Assembly (NCBI GenBank): GCA_001942185.1
Contig: MKJV01000064.1
Span: 62,001-126,000, forward strand
Source: Pseudonocardia sp. CNS-004
GTDB lineage: Bacteria > Actinomycetota > Actinomycetes > Mycobacteriales > Pseudonocardiaceae
DNA length: 64,000 nucleotides
Direction of reading: 5' to 3'
Position numbers and translations under genes: made by a program. Under the pieces are notes generated by a model. The model ran no database searches. It saw only the letters and a list, made by a program, of their open reading frames with translations, and was not told where the DNA came from. Below are positions 52,807 through 62,776 of this stretch, one piece after another; within the stretch, counting starts at the first letter, position 1; the number at the start of each line of letters is the position of its first letter.

Positions 52807-55800
52807 TCAAGGTTGTCCCAAGTTCTCGTCGGGACCACCGTCGTTGCGGGTGGTGAGCCAGTCCACGAGCGCGTCGAACCCCTCCCAGCTCAGGTGGGCG
52901 ACGGCCGGGACGGCCTCGATCCAACCGTCGGTGGCGAGCAGTTCGACCACCAGGCGCGCGATCCGGTTGCGGCGCGAGCGGTCCGGCCCGTCGCCCGCGA
53001 CGAGCACCGCGCCTGCTCGCGCGATCCGGCCGGTCGCGGTCCAGCGGTCGTCGGGCTTGTCGATGGTGCCGATCAGTTCCTCGGCGCGGTCGAGGAGTGC
53101 CCACGCCCGGTCGCCCGCGACGGCGCTCGCGAGCGCCGTCAGCGCCCGGACGCGCGCGACCGGGCCCTCGATCGCACGGCACGTCTCGTCGGCCCACGCC
53201 ACGTGGCCGGCCGCGGCGAAGGCCTCGACCACGCGCATCCGCGCTCGGTCCTGGCTGTGCCGGTCGTCGATCCCGGCCAGCTCGGACGAGGTGAGGCGGG
53301 CGAGCACCGCCGCCCGGTCGGCGGCGCCGGCCGCCGCGAGGGCGATCGACAGGTGCGCGAACGCGCGAGCCCGCCGGTCCGGCTCCGCGACGTCCCCCAC
53401 GACCTGGTGCAGCGCCGTGCTGCGCAGCCGCTCCGCCTCGGCGGCGGCCCCCACGGTGTGCAACGCGGTCGACAGCCGCAGGAGTGCGAGGACCCGGCTG
53501 TAGCCGGCGCCCGACGAACCGGACGACCGCACCCGGGCGTCGCGGCGGGGACGGAGCTCGGCCAGCACCTCCTCGGCGGTGCTGACCGCCTCGTCCCGGC
53601 TACCGGTGGCGGCCTGCGCCTCGCAGACGGCGACGAGCGCCCACGTCCGGCGCTCGGGCTCGTCCAGCACCCGGGCGATCGCGGTGGCGCTCCTGATCTC
53701 CCCGTAGGCGGCCAGCGCCTCCGCCGTCCGGGTCAGCGCCGCGGCGCGCGCCCGCGGGTCCGAGATCTGCTCGGCGACCTCGACGGCGGCGGGGAGCTGG
53801 TTGATCGCCACGAGCCCGTCGACGGCTCGCAGGCACATCGTCACGAGGCGACGCGGGTCGGTCGTCCGCCGCGCGATCCCCTCCGCCTCGACGGCACGCG
53901 CTGCGGCGCGCCGGTGGTCGCCCGTGGTGGCGAAGGCCGCGGCGACGTCGACGAGTGCCCGCATCCGGCGCGCGGCGCCGGGCACCCGGCGCACCACCGA
54001 CTCGGCGCGCCGGGCGTCGCCGTTCCCGGCGAGGCGCGCGGCGACCTCGGTGAGCGCCGACGCCATGCGCTCGGGGTCCGTCAGCCGGTCCAGCAGCTCC
54101 TCGCAACGTTCACCGTTGCTGCGGCGCGTGCGCGACGGCCAGCCGCGCGTCACGCCCACTCCCGCGGGGTCCGTCAGCCGGTCCAGCAGCTCCTCGCAAC
54201 GTTCACCGTTGCGCCGGCGGCGTGCGCGACGGCCAGCCGCGCGTACGCCCACTCCCGCTGGGTGTCGCGGATGCCGTTCGCGACGAGGTGTTCGGCCTCG
54301 TCCAGCAGGCGGGTGGCCACGGCCGGGGAGTCGCCCGCCACCGCCCCGACGAGCGAGAGCAGCGCGCCCACGGCCTCACCGCGGTTCGCCACGGCGCGGG
54401 CCGCGGCCCGCAGCGCGTCGAGGTGCGGGAGGGCGGCCCGGTCGTCGCCGCGTGCGACCGCAGCGCGGACCAGCGCAGCCAGCGCCGGGAGTCGGGCCGC
54501 GGCCCGCCGCGTGCCCGCGGTGATCTCCTCGGCCGGCCCGACCGCTCCCACATCCGCCAGCGCCGCCGCCAGCTCAGCGCGCCGGCGGTCCCGCGCGGCT
54601 CCCCGCGCAGTGCCGTCGACCGGCGCGTCCAGCCTGCCGGGGTCCCCCACCACGACGGCGGCGACGACGACCGCGACGCGGTTGCGGACGCATCGGGCTC
54701 GGCCGCCAGGTCGGCGACGATCGCCCGCGCCGTTGCGGGTCCCGGGCCGTGAGCGCCGTGGCGACCCGGGCCATGGCATCCGCCCGGCGCTCCGCCGTGG
54801 TCCGCCGCGCCCAGCGTTCGGCCGCGCGGGGTCGTGGGCGGCTGCGGCCACGGCCATGGTGGCGAGCACGGCGTGGTACCGGTCCCGGTCCGGCACCTGG
54901 CCGGCCAGCGCCTCGGCGTCGTCGAGGTGGCCCGCGGCCGCGGCGGCGAGTGCCGCGGCGGCGAGCGCGGCCCGCCGCCTGCGCTTCGTGAGCCCGCGGG
55001 CCAGCGCCGCGGCCCGCTCCCGCCTGCCCAGCGCGGCCCAGACGGCGGGCAGCCGCACCGGGATGTGCTGGTTGCGCCCGACGATCTCCTCGCGGCGGAT
55101 CGCGAGCAACACGGCGGCCACCAGATCGGGTTCGGCCCGCCGGGCACCGACCACCTGCGCGAGCGTGATCTCGTGGAGCGCCGCCGCGTCCCCGCCGGTG
55201 ACCTCGAGCAGCCGCTCGTGCCGCTGCGGGTCGGCGGCGAGGTCGGTGAGCCGTGCTGCGTCGTCGACTGCCGCCAGCACGCGGGGGTGGTCGTGCAGCA
55301 GGTAGGAGGGGGTCTCGGCGGGCCAGCCGCGGCGCCGGTGGTCCTCGCACCACGCGTTCAGCCGGGCGCGGTGCAGCGCGAGCTGCGTTCCGAGCTCGTG
55401 CTCGGCCGCGTCGCGCAGCCGCCTGCACGCCAGGACGTACTCGGGTGCCGCGTCGTCCGGCTGCCGGACGCGGACGGCGACGCTGCGCCCGAACGGGCCG
55501 GACAGCAGATCGGTCACCGTGAACGGCGAGCTGCCGGTGAGCGCGGCGAGGTCGTCGCCGGTGAGGCCGCCGCCGGAGGCGGTGACCAGGCCGATCAGGC
55601 TCTCGTGCAGCGGGCCCGCCCGCAGCCGCTCCTGGATCTCCCGACGGGCGAAGTGCTCGGTGTTCCGCGCGTAGGGCGACGCCGCCAGCCAGTGGCGATC
55701 GCAGTGGTGCAGCGGGTGGTCGGCCGGAACGTCCGCGGGGAGCGGGCGATCCGGCCTGCTGGTCACCAGCACCGAGACCCCGGCAGGCGGGTGCCGGGGC

Positions 55801-56945
55801 AGGAGCGCGGCGATGCTCTGCTCCTTGGCCCCGGGCCCGGTGTCCTCGTCGATCCCGTCGACGACGACGAGCAGCCTGCGCCCCAGGGACCGGCGCCGGC
55901 GCGCGGCCGCGTCCAGCAGGGCCAGCAGCCCGCGGCGGCGGTGGTCCGGCGATGCCTGCGGCTGGTGGGGCAGTGCGGCGAGCGAGGTGAGCTGCTCGGT
56001 CACCGCGTCGAGGAACGCCTCGCCGTCCGAGCTCCCCGCACCGCCGAAGAACGCGACGACGTCGACGTCCTCGGGCGGGTCGAGGGCGAACCGCGCCATG
56101 AGCGCGGTCTTGCCCGCCCACGGTGCCCCCTCCCACCACCCGTACGGCCCGGTGAACGCGGCGAGCTCCGCCAGCTCCGCCTGCCGGCCGAAGAGGCGCT
56201 CCGGTGCGATGTCCCCCACCTGCAACAGGTACGACGCCTCGGACCGAACCGGTACCCCGACGTCCGGCAACCCGGTCGGCGGCAACCCGAGCACGGCACG
56301 CAGCCGGGGCGCCTCGTCGCCCGCCGGGCCGTCGGTGAGTGCCGAGATCCGGGCCGCCGCGAGCCTGCGGAGGCCGTCGCCGCGATGGTGGTCGGTGACG
56401 ACCCCGACGATGCGGTGGCCTGCCCACAGAGCAGCGCCGGACATGCCCTCCCACGGCGAGGCGAGCGGGTCGGGGTCGTACTCGGGCGGGGCGACCTCGA
56501 CCTCCAGCCGCTTGGAGCGCAGGTTCGACAGCGGCGCCACGGCACCGTTCGCCTGGTGCGAGTCGCGGTAGATCCCGCCGCGGGTGCCGCCGTACCCCTT
56601 CAGCTTGAACCGCGGGAACCCCACGGCCCGCACGGAGATCACGTCGGCCCGGTCGCCGACCCGGCCGTACGAGCTCGCGGTGACGGGGCCCGGGGCGTCG
56701 ATGAGCACCGCCGCCAGGTCCGACTTCGGGTCGGCAACGACCTCGACGGCGGGGGTGCTCCACTCCCGGTGCGTGTCGGCGTCGAAGCGCAGCACGACAT
56801 CCCGGGCGCCGTCCACCACATGGGCCGCGGTGAGCACCACGCCGGACGCGACCCGATAGCCGGAACCGCGCCGACGAGTGCCGTCGGGGCCCGTGACGAT
56901 GACCTCGGCCACCCGGTGCGGGTCGACACCCGGCTCCGCGTGCAC
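52807..56945 (-). CDS. Trypsin-like protease-STAND NTPase-helical repeat protein, four frameshifts
   Basis: GTG 56945. Residues 1-210 are an S1 trypsin-like domain with the intact triad His42 (LTAAHVVDG), Asp76 (PKSDLAAV) and Ser169 (WEGMSGAAL). Residues ~245-480 are a STAND-type P-loop NTPase: LFGRQAELAELAAF, Walker A GAPWAGKT (273-280), Walker B RLLVVVDGIDE (~357-367), LVTSRPD. The rest is Ala-rich paired helices (TPR/solenoid-like). Bases are missing three times at 54690-54830 and once near 54190, where a 93-bp tandem duplication lies. Repaired length ~1380 aa. The Trypco2 gene follows. Predicted cytosolic NTP-regulated protease of a conflict/immunity system. Confidence 0.85.
54073..54258. 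repeat. 93-bp near-identical tandem duplication inside the STAND gene
   Basis: Units 54073-54165 and 54166-54258 both start GGGGTCCGTCAGCCGGTCC and end CACTCCCGC. They differ only by small indels in two places. 93 bp is 31 codons, but the indels change the frame. The duplicated protein segment contains GERCEELLDRLTDP. Either a true repeat expansion or an assembly artefact. Confidence 0.85.
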
Positions 56946-57057
56946 GGCCGTGATCCCCCCTCGGAACTGCCTGCAACCTACCGGTTACCGCAGGACGGCG
57001 AATGCGGGACCGGGCCGGGTGAGGCTATTTTGTCGTATTGCGCTTACAGGGAGCCGC

Positions 57058-57375
57058 ATGGAGGTCGTCGCGCTGCACAACGGCCTGCTCGGGGAGGTGC
57101 CGCTGCGGCCGCGCATCGCCGACCACGGGTTGGGTCCGCACCTGCACCACGGCGAGCCGGGCGCCGGCCTGGTCGACCGGGTGCGGGCCAACACCTCACT
57201 CGGGTTGGCGGCCGCCGTCTGCGAGCACGGCGTGGAGCGGCTGGGGCGCTGCCGGGCCGTCGGGTGCGACCGCGTCTACGCCGACGTGCGACGCGGTCCC
57301 CGGCGCCGCTACTGCACGCGGGCCTGCCGGAACCGCAGCTCCGTTGCCACTTTCTGGGCCCGGCGCGCCTCGTGA
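57058..57375 (+). CDS. CGNR zinc-finger protein (short ABATE-type)
   Basis: 105 residues from ATG 57058 with AGGGAG upstream. The C-terminal half is the CGNR zinc finger: RLGRCRAVGCDRVYADVRRGPRRRYCTRACRNRSSVATFWARR, with four Cys and CRNR in place of CGNR. The N-terminal ABATE domain of full-size members (~190 aa) is shortened to ~60 residues (PRIADHGLGPHLHHGEPGAGLVDRVRANTSLGLAAAV). Members are putative transcription factors. It overlaps the MFS gene by GTGA, suggesting regulation of that pump. Confidence 0.85.
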   Translation: MEVVALHNGLLGEVPLRPRIADHGLGPHLHHGEPGAGLVDRVRANTSLGLAAAVCEHGVERLGRCRAVGCDRVYADVRRGPRRRYCTRACRNRSSVATFWARRAS

Positions 57376-58576
57376 TGGCACTGTGCCGGACGCCGCGCGG
57401 CACCCTCGCCGCGCTCACCGCGACGGCGCTGCTGTTCATGTCGACCTGGTTCTCCGCCACCGCGGTCATCCCGCAGGTGCGCGTGGAGTGGCAACTCTCG
57501 GCGGAGGCCGTCGCCTGGATGACGATCGCAGTGCAGTGGGGATTCGTCACCGGCGCGCTGTTCTCGGCGGCGTTCACCGTCGCCGACGCGGTCGCGCCGA
57601 CCAGGTTGATCTTCCTGTGCTCGATCGGCGCCGCGAGTGCCAACCTGCTGCTCCTCGTCACCGGCGACGCGGCCTTCGGCGCCACCGCCCGGTTCGCCAC
57701 GGGCTTCTTCATCGCGGGTATCTACCCGCCCGCGCTGAAGCTGATCTCCACCTGGTACCGGCAGGGCCGGGGAACCGCACTCGGTGTGCTGGTGGCTGCG
57801 CTGAGCGTGAGCCAGGGCGTACCGCACCTCGTCAACGGCCTCGGCGGGCTGGACTGGCGGACCGTCATCGTGACCACCTCGGTCCTCACCGTCGCCGGCG
57901 GAGCGATCACCGTGATCGTCGTGCGGGAAGGCCCGTTCCCGTTCCCCGGGGCGGTGTTCGACCCGCGGCAGGTCCGGGCTCTGCTCCGCGACCGCGGCAC
58001 CCGCCTCGCGATGATCGGCTACCTGTGCCACATGTGGGAGCTGTACGCGATGTGGGCCTGGTTCCTGGTCTTCTTCACGGCGGCGATGCACCGGCGCGGG
58101 CTGGACGACCCGGCGATGGCGGCGTACGTCACGTTCGCGGTGTTCGTGGTCGGCGGCTCGCCAACTGGACCGGCGGTGCGCTGGGTGACCGGATCGGTCG
58201 GGAGCGGACCGCCATCGGGATGATGGCCGTGTCGGGTACCTGCGCCGCCACGATCGGCCTGCTGATCGACTTCCCGTTGTGGCTGCTCGCCGGCGTCGGG
58301 CTGGTGTGGGGCTACAGCGTGGTCGGCGACTCCACGCAGTTCTCCACGCTCGTCACCGAGCTGGCCGACCAGAGCTACGTGGGCACCGCGCTGACCGTCC
58401 AGATGGCGCTCGGGTTCCTGCTCACGGGCGCCACGATCTGGCTCGTGCCCGCCGTCGCGCAGGCGGCCGGCTGGCACTGGGCGTTCGCCGCGCTGGCGGT
58501 CGGCCCGATCGCCGGGATAATCGCGATGCTCCGGCTGCTCAGAATTCGATGGCCCCGGCCCGGGTGCCGCGCTTAG
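57372..58576 (+). CDS. MFS transporter (cyanate/MFS_1 type), frameshifted
   Basis: GTG 57372 overlaps the CGNR stop. 12-TM MFS: TPRGTLAALTATALLFMSTWFSATAVIPQVRVEWQLS, AVQWGFVTGALFSAAFTVADAVAPTRLI, GATARFATGFFIAGIYPPALKLISTWYRQGRGTALGVLVAALSVSQGVPHLVN, YLCHMWELYAMWAWFLVFF. One base is missing at about 58160; the second frame gives NWTGGALGDRIGRERTAIG, LLAGVGLVWGYSVVGDSTQFSTLVTELADQSYVGTALTVQMALGFLLT. ~401 aa when repaired. It resembles NarK/CynX-like permeases (YPPALKLISTWYRQGRG motif). The substrate is unknown. Confidence 0.87.
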
Positions 58577-58587
58577 CGTCCCGGACC

Positions 58588-59470
58588 GTGATCCACGAGC
58601 ACCCGCTGGCCTACCTGCTCGGACTCGAGGGCGTGGCCCTGCTGCGGGCGTTCATCGGCGAGTACGACCGCGACTTCGTGGAGGCCCGCATCGCGGAGGT
58701 CCGGGAACTGCTCGCCGACGAGTCGCTGGCCGACGCCGCCGTGGCCGTCGAGCGGGTCGGCACGGTGGAGGGCTACCGGGTGTGGTCGGCCACCTACGAC
58801 GACGGCCGCAACTCCGCGTTCGACGTCGACGAGCCGGTCGTGAAGGAGATCCTGGACGCCGTCCCGGCGGGCGTCGCCGTCGACGCCGCCTGCGGCACCG
58901 GCCGGTTCGCGGCGTTGCTGGCCGCACGCGGGCACCGCGTGATCGGCGTGGACAGTTCGCCCGACATGCTCGCCAGGGCGCACGGGAACGTGCCCGACGG
59001 GGACTTCCGGCCGGGTGACCTCACCCGGTTGCCGGTCGCCGACGCCTCCGCCGACGTCGTGACCTGCGGGCTCGCCCTCGGGCACGTCGCCGATCTGCGC
59101 CCGGTGTTCGCGGAGTTCGCGCGGGTGCTGCGCCCCGGCGGCCACCTGGTGATCTCCGACATGCACCCGGAGCGGATCCAGCGCGGGATCATCCCCACCG
59201 TGCGGGACGCCGACGGACGCCCCGGCCGGCTGCCCGGCCACCGCCACCTCGTGGGCGACTACCTGCGCGCCGCCCTCGACACCGGGCTCCAGCTGCGTCG
59301 CTGCGAGGAACCCGTCCTCGAGCCTGCCCCCGCCGCCGCGGCGGCGACGGAGCTGGGCTCGTGGGACGTCTGGCCGTGGTCGCTCGCCGCGGTCGTGCCG
59401 GAGCGCGCGGGCGGCCGACGCCGGGATCCCGGTCGAGATCATCTGGCACTTCCAGCTGGCCGGGCGGTAG
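58588..59470 (+). CDS. Class I SAM-dependent methyltransferase, frameshifted near the end
   Basis: GTG 58588 with -10-like TAGCGT eight bases upstream. FVEARIAEVRELLADESL, VWSATYDDGRNSAFDVDEPVVKEILDAV, then the SAM motif AVDAACGTGRFAALLAARGHRVIGVDSSPDMLARA, LPVADASADVVTCGLALGHVADL, FARVLRPGGHLVISDMHPE. Near 59415 an extra base (or two missing) breaks the frame; the alternative frame gives AADAGIPVEIIWHFQLAGR and stop 59470, the expected ending of this methyltransferase_11 family. It overlaps the SDR gene tail to tail. Confidence 0.85.
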
Positions 59471-60170
59471 CCGCGAGCTCCGGGTACAGCGCAGGCAGCT
59501 CGGCGGAGAGACCGCTCCGCACGGCACGGCTGATGTCGTCGGCGACGACCTCCAGTGCACCGTCCGCCACGCCGTCGAGGGCGAGCGCGGCGATCGTCGC
59601 CGGGTCGCTCTTCTCCACGTCGAGGTGGGCGACCATGTCGGTGTCCATGTAGCCGACGTGCAGCGCCGTGGTGGTGATGCCGCGCGGAGCGAGCTCGAGG
59701 CGCAGCGCGTTCGTCAGTGCCCAGCCGGCCGCCTTCGCGGCGTTGTACGCCCCCGAACCCGCCGGGTGCACCCAGGACAGCACCGACAGCACGTTGAGCA
59801 CCGCCCCGCCGCCACCGGCCGCGATGAGCGGGGCGAACGCCCTGGTGACGGCGAGCGTGCCGAAGTAGTGGGTCTCCATGTCCAGCCGGATGTCGGCCGG
59901 GTCGCCGTCGAGCAGGGCGGCCCCGGTGAGCGACCCGGCGTTGTTGACCAGCAGCGTGACGTCGCCCGCCACCGCGGCCGCTGCGGCCACCGACGCCGGG
60001 TCGGTGATGTCCAGCCGCAGCGGGGTGGCGCCGGGCAGGTCGACCGCGTCCGGGTTGCGGGCCGCGGCGTACACCGTCCGCGCACCGCGCTCGAGCAGCC
60101 CGGCGGCGAGGTGCCGTCCCAGACCGCGGTTCGCCCCGGTGACCAGCGCGACCGAGTTCCTGATGTCCAT
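59439..60170 (-). CDS. Short-chain dehydrogenase/reductase
   Basis: 243 residues from ATG 60170, directly after AGGAGGCGTC. Classical SDR: VALVTGANRGLGRHLAAGLLERG (TGxxxGxG), LLVNNAGSLTG (NNAG), VLNVLSVLSW (catalytic Ser), GAYNAAKAAGWALTNALRLELAPRG (YxxxK) and LHVGYMDTDM. Cofactor NADP(H) is suggested by the Arg pair after the glycine motif. It is divergent from the HxlR regulator; the dyad AGTTGG-n5-CCAACT overlaps its promoter, so HxlR control is likely. Confidence 0.93.
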   Translation of the reverse strand: MDIRNSVALVTGANRGLGRHLAAGLLERGARTVYAAARNPDAVDLPGATPLRLDITDPASVAAAAAVAGDVTLLVNNAGSLTGAALLDGDPADIRLDMETHYFGTLAVTRAFAPLIAAGGGGAVLNVLSVLSWVHPAGSGAYNAAKAAGWALTNALRLELAPRGITTTALHVGYMDTDMVAHLDVEKSDPATIAALALDGVADGALEVVADDISRAVRSGLSAELPALYPELAATARPAGSAR

Positions 60171-60181
60171 GACGCCTCCTG

Positions 60182-60239
60182 AGTTGGTTTCACCAACTTA
60201 GCGTGCTGGATAGGTGCTTCCAACTCAGATGGGTAAACT
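60182..60239. promoter_or_regulatory. HxlR operator and leaderless promoter
   Basis: AGTTGG (60182-60187) and CCAACT (60193-60198) form a perfect dyad over a minus-strand -10 TAAGTT (60200-60195) of the SDR gene. A third CCAACT lies at 60220-60225. -10 TAAACT (60234-60239) is followed by six bases and GTG 60246 of the hxlR-like gene. Confidence 0.65.
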
Positions 60240-60245
60240 GGACCC

Positions 60246-60692
60246 GTGGCTGTGACGGAACAGACGTGCTCGATCGCGCGCTCGCTGGAGGTGCTCGGCG
60301 AGCGCTGGACGTTCCTCGTCCTGCGCGAGGCGGTGTCGGGCACCACCCGGTTCGCCGACTTCCGCGCCGCGCTGGGCGTGGCCTCCGACGTGCTGTCCGA
60401 CCGGCTCTCCACGCTCGTCGCCGCGGGCGTGCTGGAGAAGCGGCCCTACCGTGAGCCCGGCGCGCGGGTCCGCGACAGCTACCACGTCACGCCTGCCGGA
60501 CACGAGCTGCGGATCGTGCTCGGGGCGCTCCAGCAGTGGGGCGACGAGCACCGCCCGTACGCGCCAGGGCCCACGGTGCTGCGGCGCTCGGCGGCCGGCC
60601 GCCCCCTGCGCGTGGCGTTCGTGGACGACGAGGGCACCGAGGTTCCGCTGGACGAGGTGCGCTTCGTGCGCACGTCCACGTACCCGAGCTGA
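60246..60692 (+). CDS. HxlR family transcriptional regulator
   Basis: 148 residues from a leaderless GTG 60246. HxlR winged helix: CSIARSLEVLGERWTFLVLREAVSGTTRFADFRAALGVASDVLSDRLSTLVAAGVLEKRPY, then RDSYHVTPAGHELRIVLGALQQWGDEH. The conserved N-terminal Cys8 (EQTCSIAR) is present, the redox or electrophile sensor in many members. A C-terminal ~45-residue extension (PLRVAFVDDEGTEVPLDEVRFV) is found in the longer actinobacterial group. It likely represses the divergent SDR gene and itself. Confidence 0.93.
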   Translation: MAVTEQTCSIARSLEVLGERWTFLVLREAVSGTTRFADFRAALGVASDVLSDRLSTLVAAGVLEKRPYREPGARVRDSYHVTPAGHELRIVLGALQQWGDEHRPYAPGPTVLRRSAAGRPLRVAFVDDEGTEVPLDEVRFVRTSTYPS

Positions 60693-60704
60693 GCCGGGAC
60701 CGTC

Positions 60705-61514
60705 TCAGGAAAGGTCCCAGATCAGCCGGTAGTAGGCGATCCGCCGCGGGTCGGGCGCGATCCCGTAGCCCTCGAACACGTGGCCCTCGTAGCCCGGCCC
60801 GTAGTTCCACTCCGTGCTCCAGGCCGCGATGGCGAGGTCGGCCCATCGGTCGGCGACGCCGAGCTTGCCGAGGTCGACGTGCGCGGCGAAGGTGCCGTCG
60901 TCGTGCAGGAGGGTGTTCGGGGCGCAGGCGTCGCCGTGGCAGACCACGAGGCGGTCGATCGGTGGCGGATGCCCGATCCGCGCCCTGGCCTCGGCGACGC
61001 CGAGGTTCCGGTGCTCCGTGGCCCAACTGGCCGGGCTGTCGCCGTCGGCGAGTCGCCGGTCGGCCTGGGCGGTCCGGCGGCCGATGCTCCAGTCGAACGG
61101 GCAGTCGTCGACCGGCAGCGCGTCGTGGAGCAGGCGCAGGCCGCGTCCGATCGCGGTGGCCGCGGTTGCAGGTTCGGCGATCCACCGCGGGTCCACCGCC
61201 GAGCGTCCGGGCTGCGCCGCCGTCACGAGCCAGGCGCCGTCCGCGTCGTCGTCCTGTGCGAGCACCTCGGGAACCGGCACCCGGGGCCGGGCCCAGCGCA
61301 ACCGCTCCGCCTCGGCACGGAAGTCGAGCTCGGGTGTGCCGGTGGCGGCCCACTTGACGTACCTGACGCGCCCGCCGTCGTCGAGACGGAACGTGAGCCC
61401 GCCGAGCTGGTTCCGCCACACCGGGACGATCCGGTCGGCGCCTGCGAGCCCGGCGACGGCTGCGGGGACGGGTACGTGGCCGGCGGGGGTGCCGGCGAGG
61501 GCGGGACGGCTCAC
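60705..61514 (-). CDS. Aminoglycoside phosphotransferase family protein (APH(3')-like)
   Basis: 269 residues from ATG 61514. Kinase-like APH fold: VWRNQLGGLTFRLDDGGRVRYVKWA (nucleotide lysine in VKW), FRAEAERLRWARPRVPVPEVLA, GAWLVTAAQPGRSAV, the catalytic loop LVVCHGDACAPNTLL (HGDxxxxN) and HVDLGKLGVADRWADLAIA (DLG metal site). All catalytic residues are present. The VCHGDACAPNTLL wording is close to APH(3') enzymes, so O-phosphorylation of an aminoglycoside or a related metabolite is possible. Resistance is not proven. Confidence 0.85.
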   Translation of the reverse strand: MSRPALAGTPAGHVPVPAAVAGLAGADRIVPVWRNQLGGLTFRLDDGGRVRYVKWAATGTPELDFRAEAERLRWARPRVPVPEVLAQDDDADGAWLVTAAQPGRSAVDPRWIAEPATAATAIGRGLRLLHDALPVDDCPFDWSIGRRTAQADRRLADGDSPASWATEHRNLGVAEARARIGHPPPIDRLVVCHGDACAPNTLLHDDGTFAAHVDLGKLGVADRWADLAIAAWSTEWNYGPGYEGHVFEGYGIAPDPRRIAYYRLIWDLS

Positions 61515-61545
61515 CGGCCCATGATCATCGAGACGGCGGCCGGCT

Positions 61546-62776
61546 TCAAACGAGATCCGGGCGTAGCCGGGCCAGCAGCTCCTCGATCGCCTCGGCGCCC
61601 GCCGCCGCCCTCACCCACGGTGCCGGCGAGGGCCTCGGCGGCCGTGCGCCGGGACGGGTCGACGAGGGTGCGTTCGACCTCGGCGCGCAGCTCACCGGGC
61701 GGGACGGGGCGGCCCGACAGGTGGTGCCGCAGCACGACGCCTGCGCCGCGTTCGGCGACGGCCTGCCCGATGAGCAGCTGCTCGAACTGTTGGGGGAGCA
61801 CGACGAGCGGCACGCCGTTCGACAGCCCTTCCAGCGCGCTGTTCATGCCGCCGTGGGTGACGAAGACCGCCGTGCGCCGGAGCACCTCCAACTGCGGGAC
61901 GGACGCCCTGACCAACGTGTTCGACGGCGGTGTGCCGAGCCGGGCGGGGTCGGTGTGGGCGCCGACCGCGATCAGGATCCGCGCGGGCAGGCCGGAGAGG
62001 GCGTCGAAGCAGGAGCGGAAGAAGGTGTCGCTGCCCGAGTGGAGGGTGCCCAGCGATACCAGCACGAGCGGCTCGCTGCCGTCGACGTGAGCGGCCAGCT
62101 CGGCGTCGAGCTCGCGGTCGCGAGCGTCCGGGTCGATCGTGGCGCCGATGTAGTGGCACCGGTCGTCGATGCGCGGGTCGGGGCGTTGCAGCCAGCGCGG
62201 TATCGGGAAGAGGGTGACGTCGCCGAGCGTCGGGAACGCAGGCCGCGGCGGGAACAGATCCTTCCCGAAGCGGCGCACGACCCGCTGCCGGGCCGCGATC
62301 GCGGCGGGCATGTCGCGCACGGCGGCGCGGCCGAACCGGAGCCACTCGCGCGCCGTCTGGCTCCGGAACGCGTCGGCGCCCACCAGCATCGTGGTCATGA
62401 ACGAGATCGTGGGAAGGCGCCGGCTCTTGGCCACCATCTGGCCCCAGATCGCGTTGGAGTCGTGGGCCACCGCGTCGGGTGGGTCGTCGCGCAGCTCCTC
62501 CCGCAGGTACGGCACCAGGATCTCGGTGGCGGCGAGGCCGCGGACGACCACGCGCACCGCGCTCGCGGTGCGCGTGGCCTCCGCGATGTCGTCGGCGGTG
62601 ATCGTGCCGGCCGGGTAGGGGCGGAACTCGGCGCCGGTGTGCTCGATCGCGAGGCGGAACTGCTCCGTGGCGTAGTACGTCACGCGGATGTCGCGGCGCA
62701 CCAGCTCGCGTACGAGCGGGAGGCTGGGGTTGACGTGGCCCGCCGCGGGCATCCCGGCCATCACGATGCGGTTCAT
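61546..62776 (-). CDS. MGT-type (GT1) glycosyltransferase, frameshifted at the C-terminus
   Basis: ATG 62776 overlaps the TetR stop (ATGA). Macrolide-glycosyltransferase-like: MAGMPAAGHVNPSLPLVRELVRRDIRVTYYATEQF, AVAHDSNAIWGQMVAKSRRLPTISFMTTM, EPLVLVSLGTLHSGSDTFFRSCFDAL, VFVTHGGMNSALEGLSNGVPLVVLPQQFEQ (donor-binding motif with HGG). Near 61620 the frame changes (one extra G likely); the alternative frame reads AGAEAIEELLARLRPDLV and stops at 61546, the usual helical end. It transfers a sugar to a small hydrophobic acceptor; OleD-like self-protection or detoxification is possible. Cotranscribed with tetR. Confidence 0.87.

Noticed and set aside
52813..58223. Two long plus-strand frames (830 and 1129 codons) opposite the STAND gene
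   Set aside because: Low-complexity mirror frames; the minus strand carries protease and NTPase motifs. Only the last part of the second frame (from 57372) is real, as the MFS gene.
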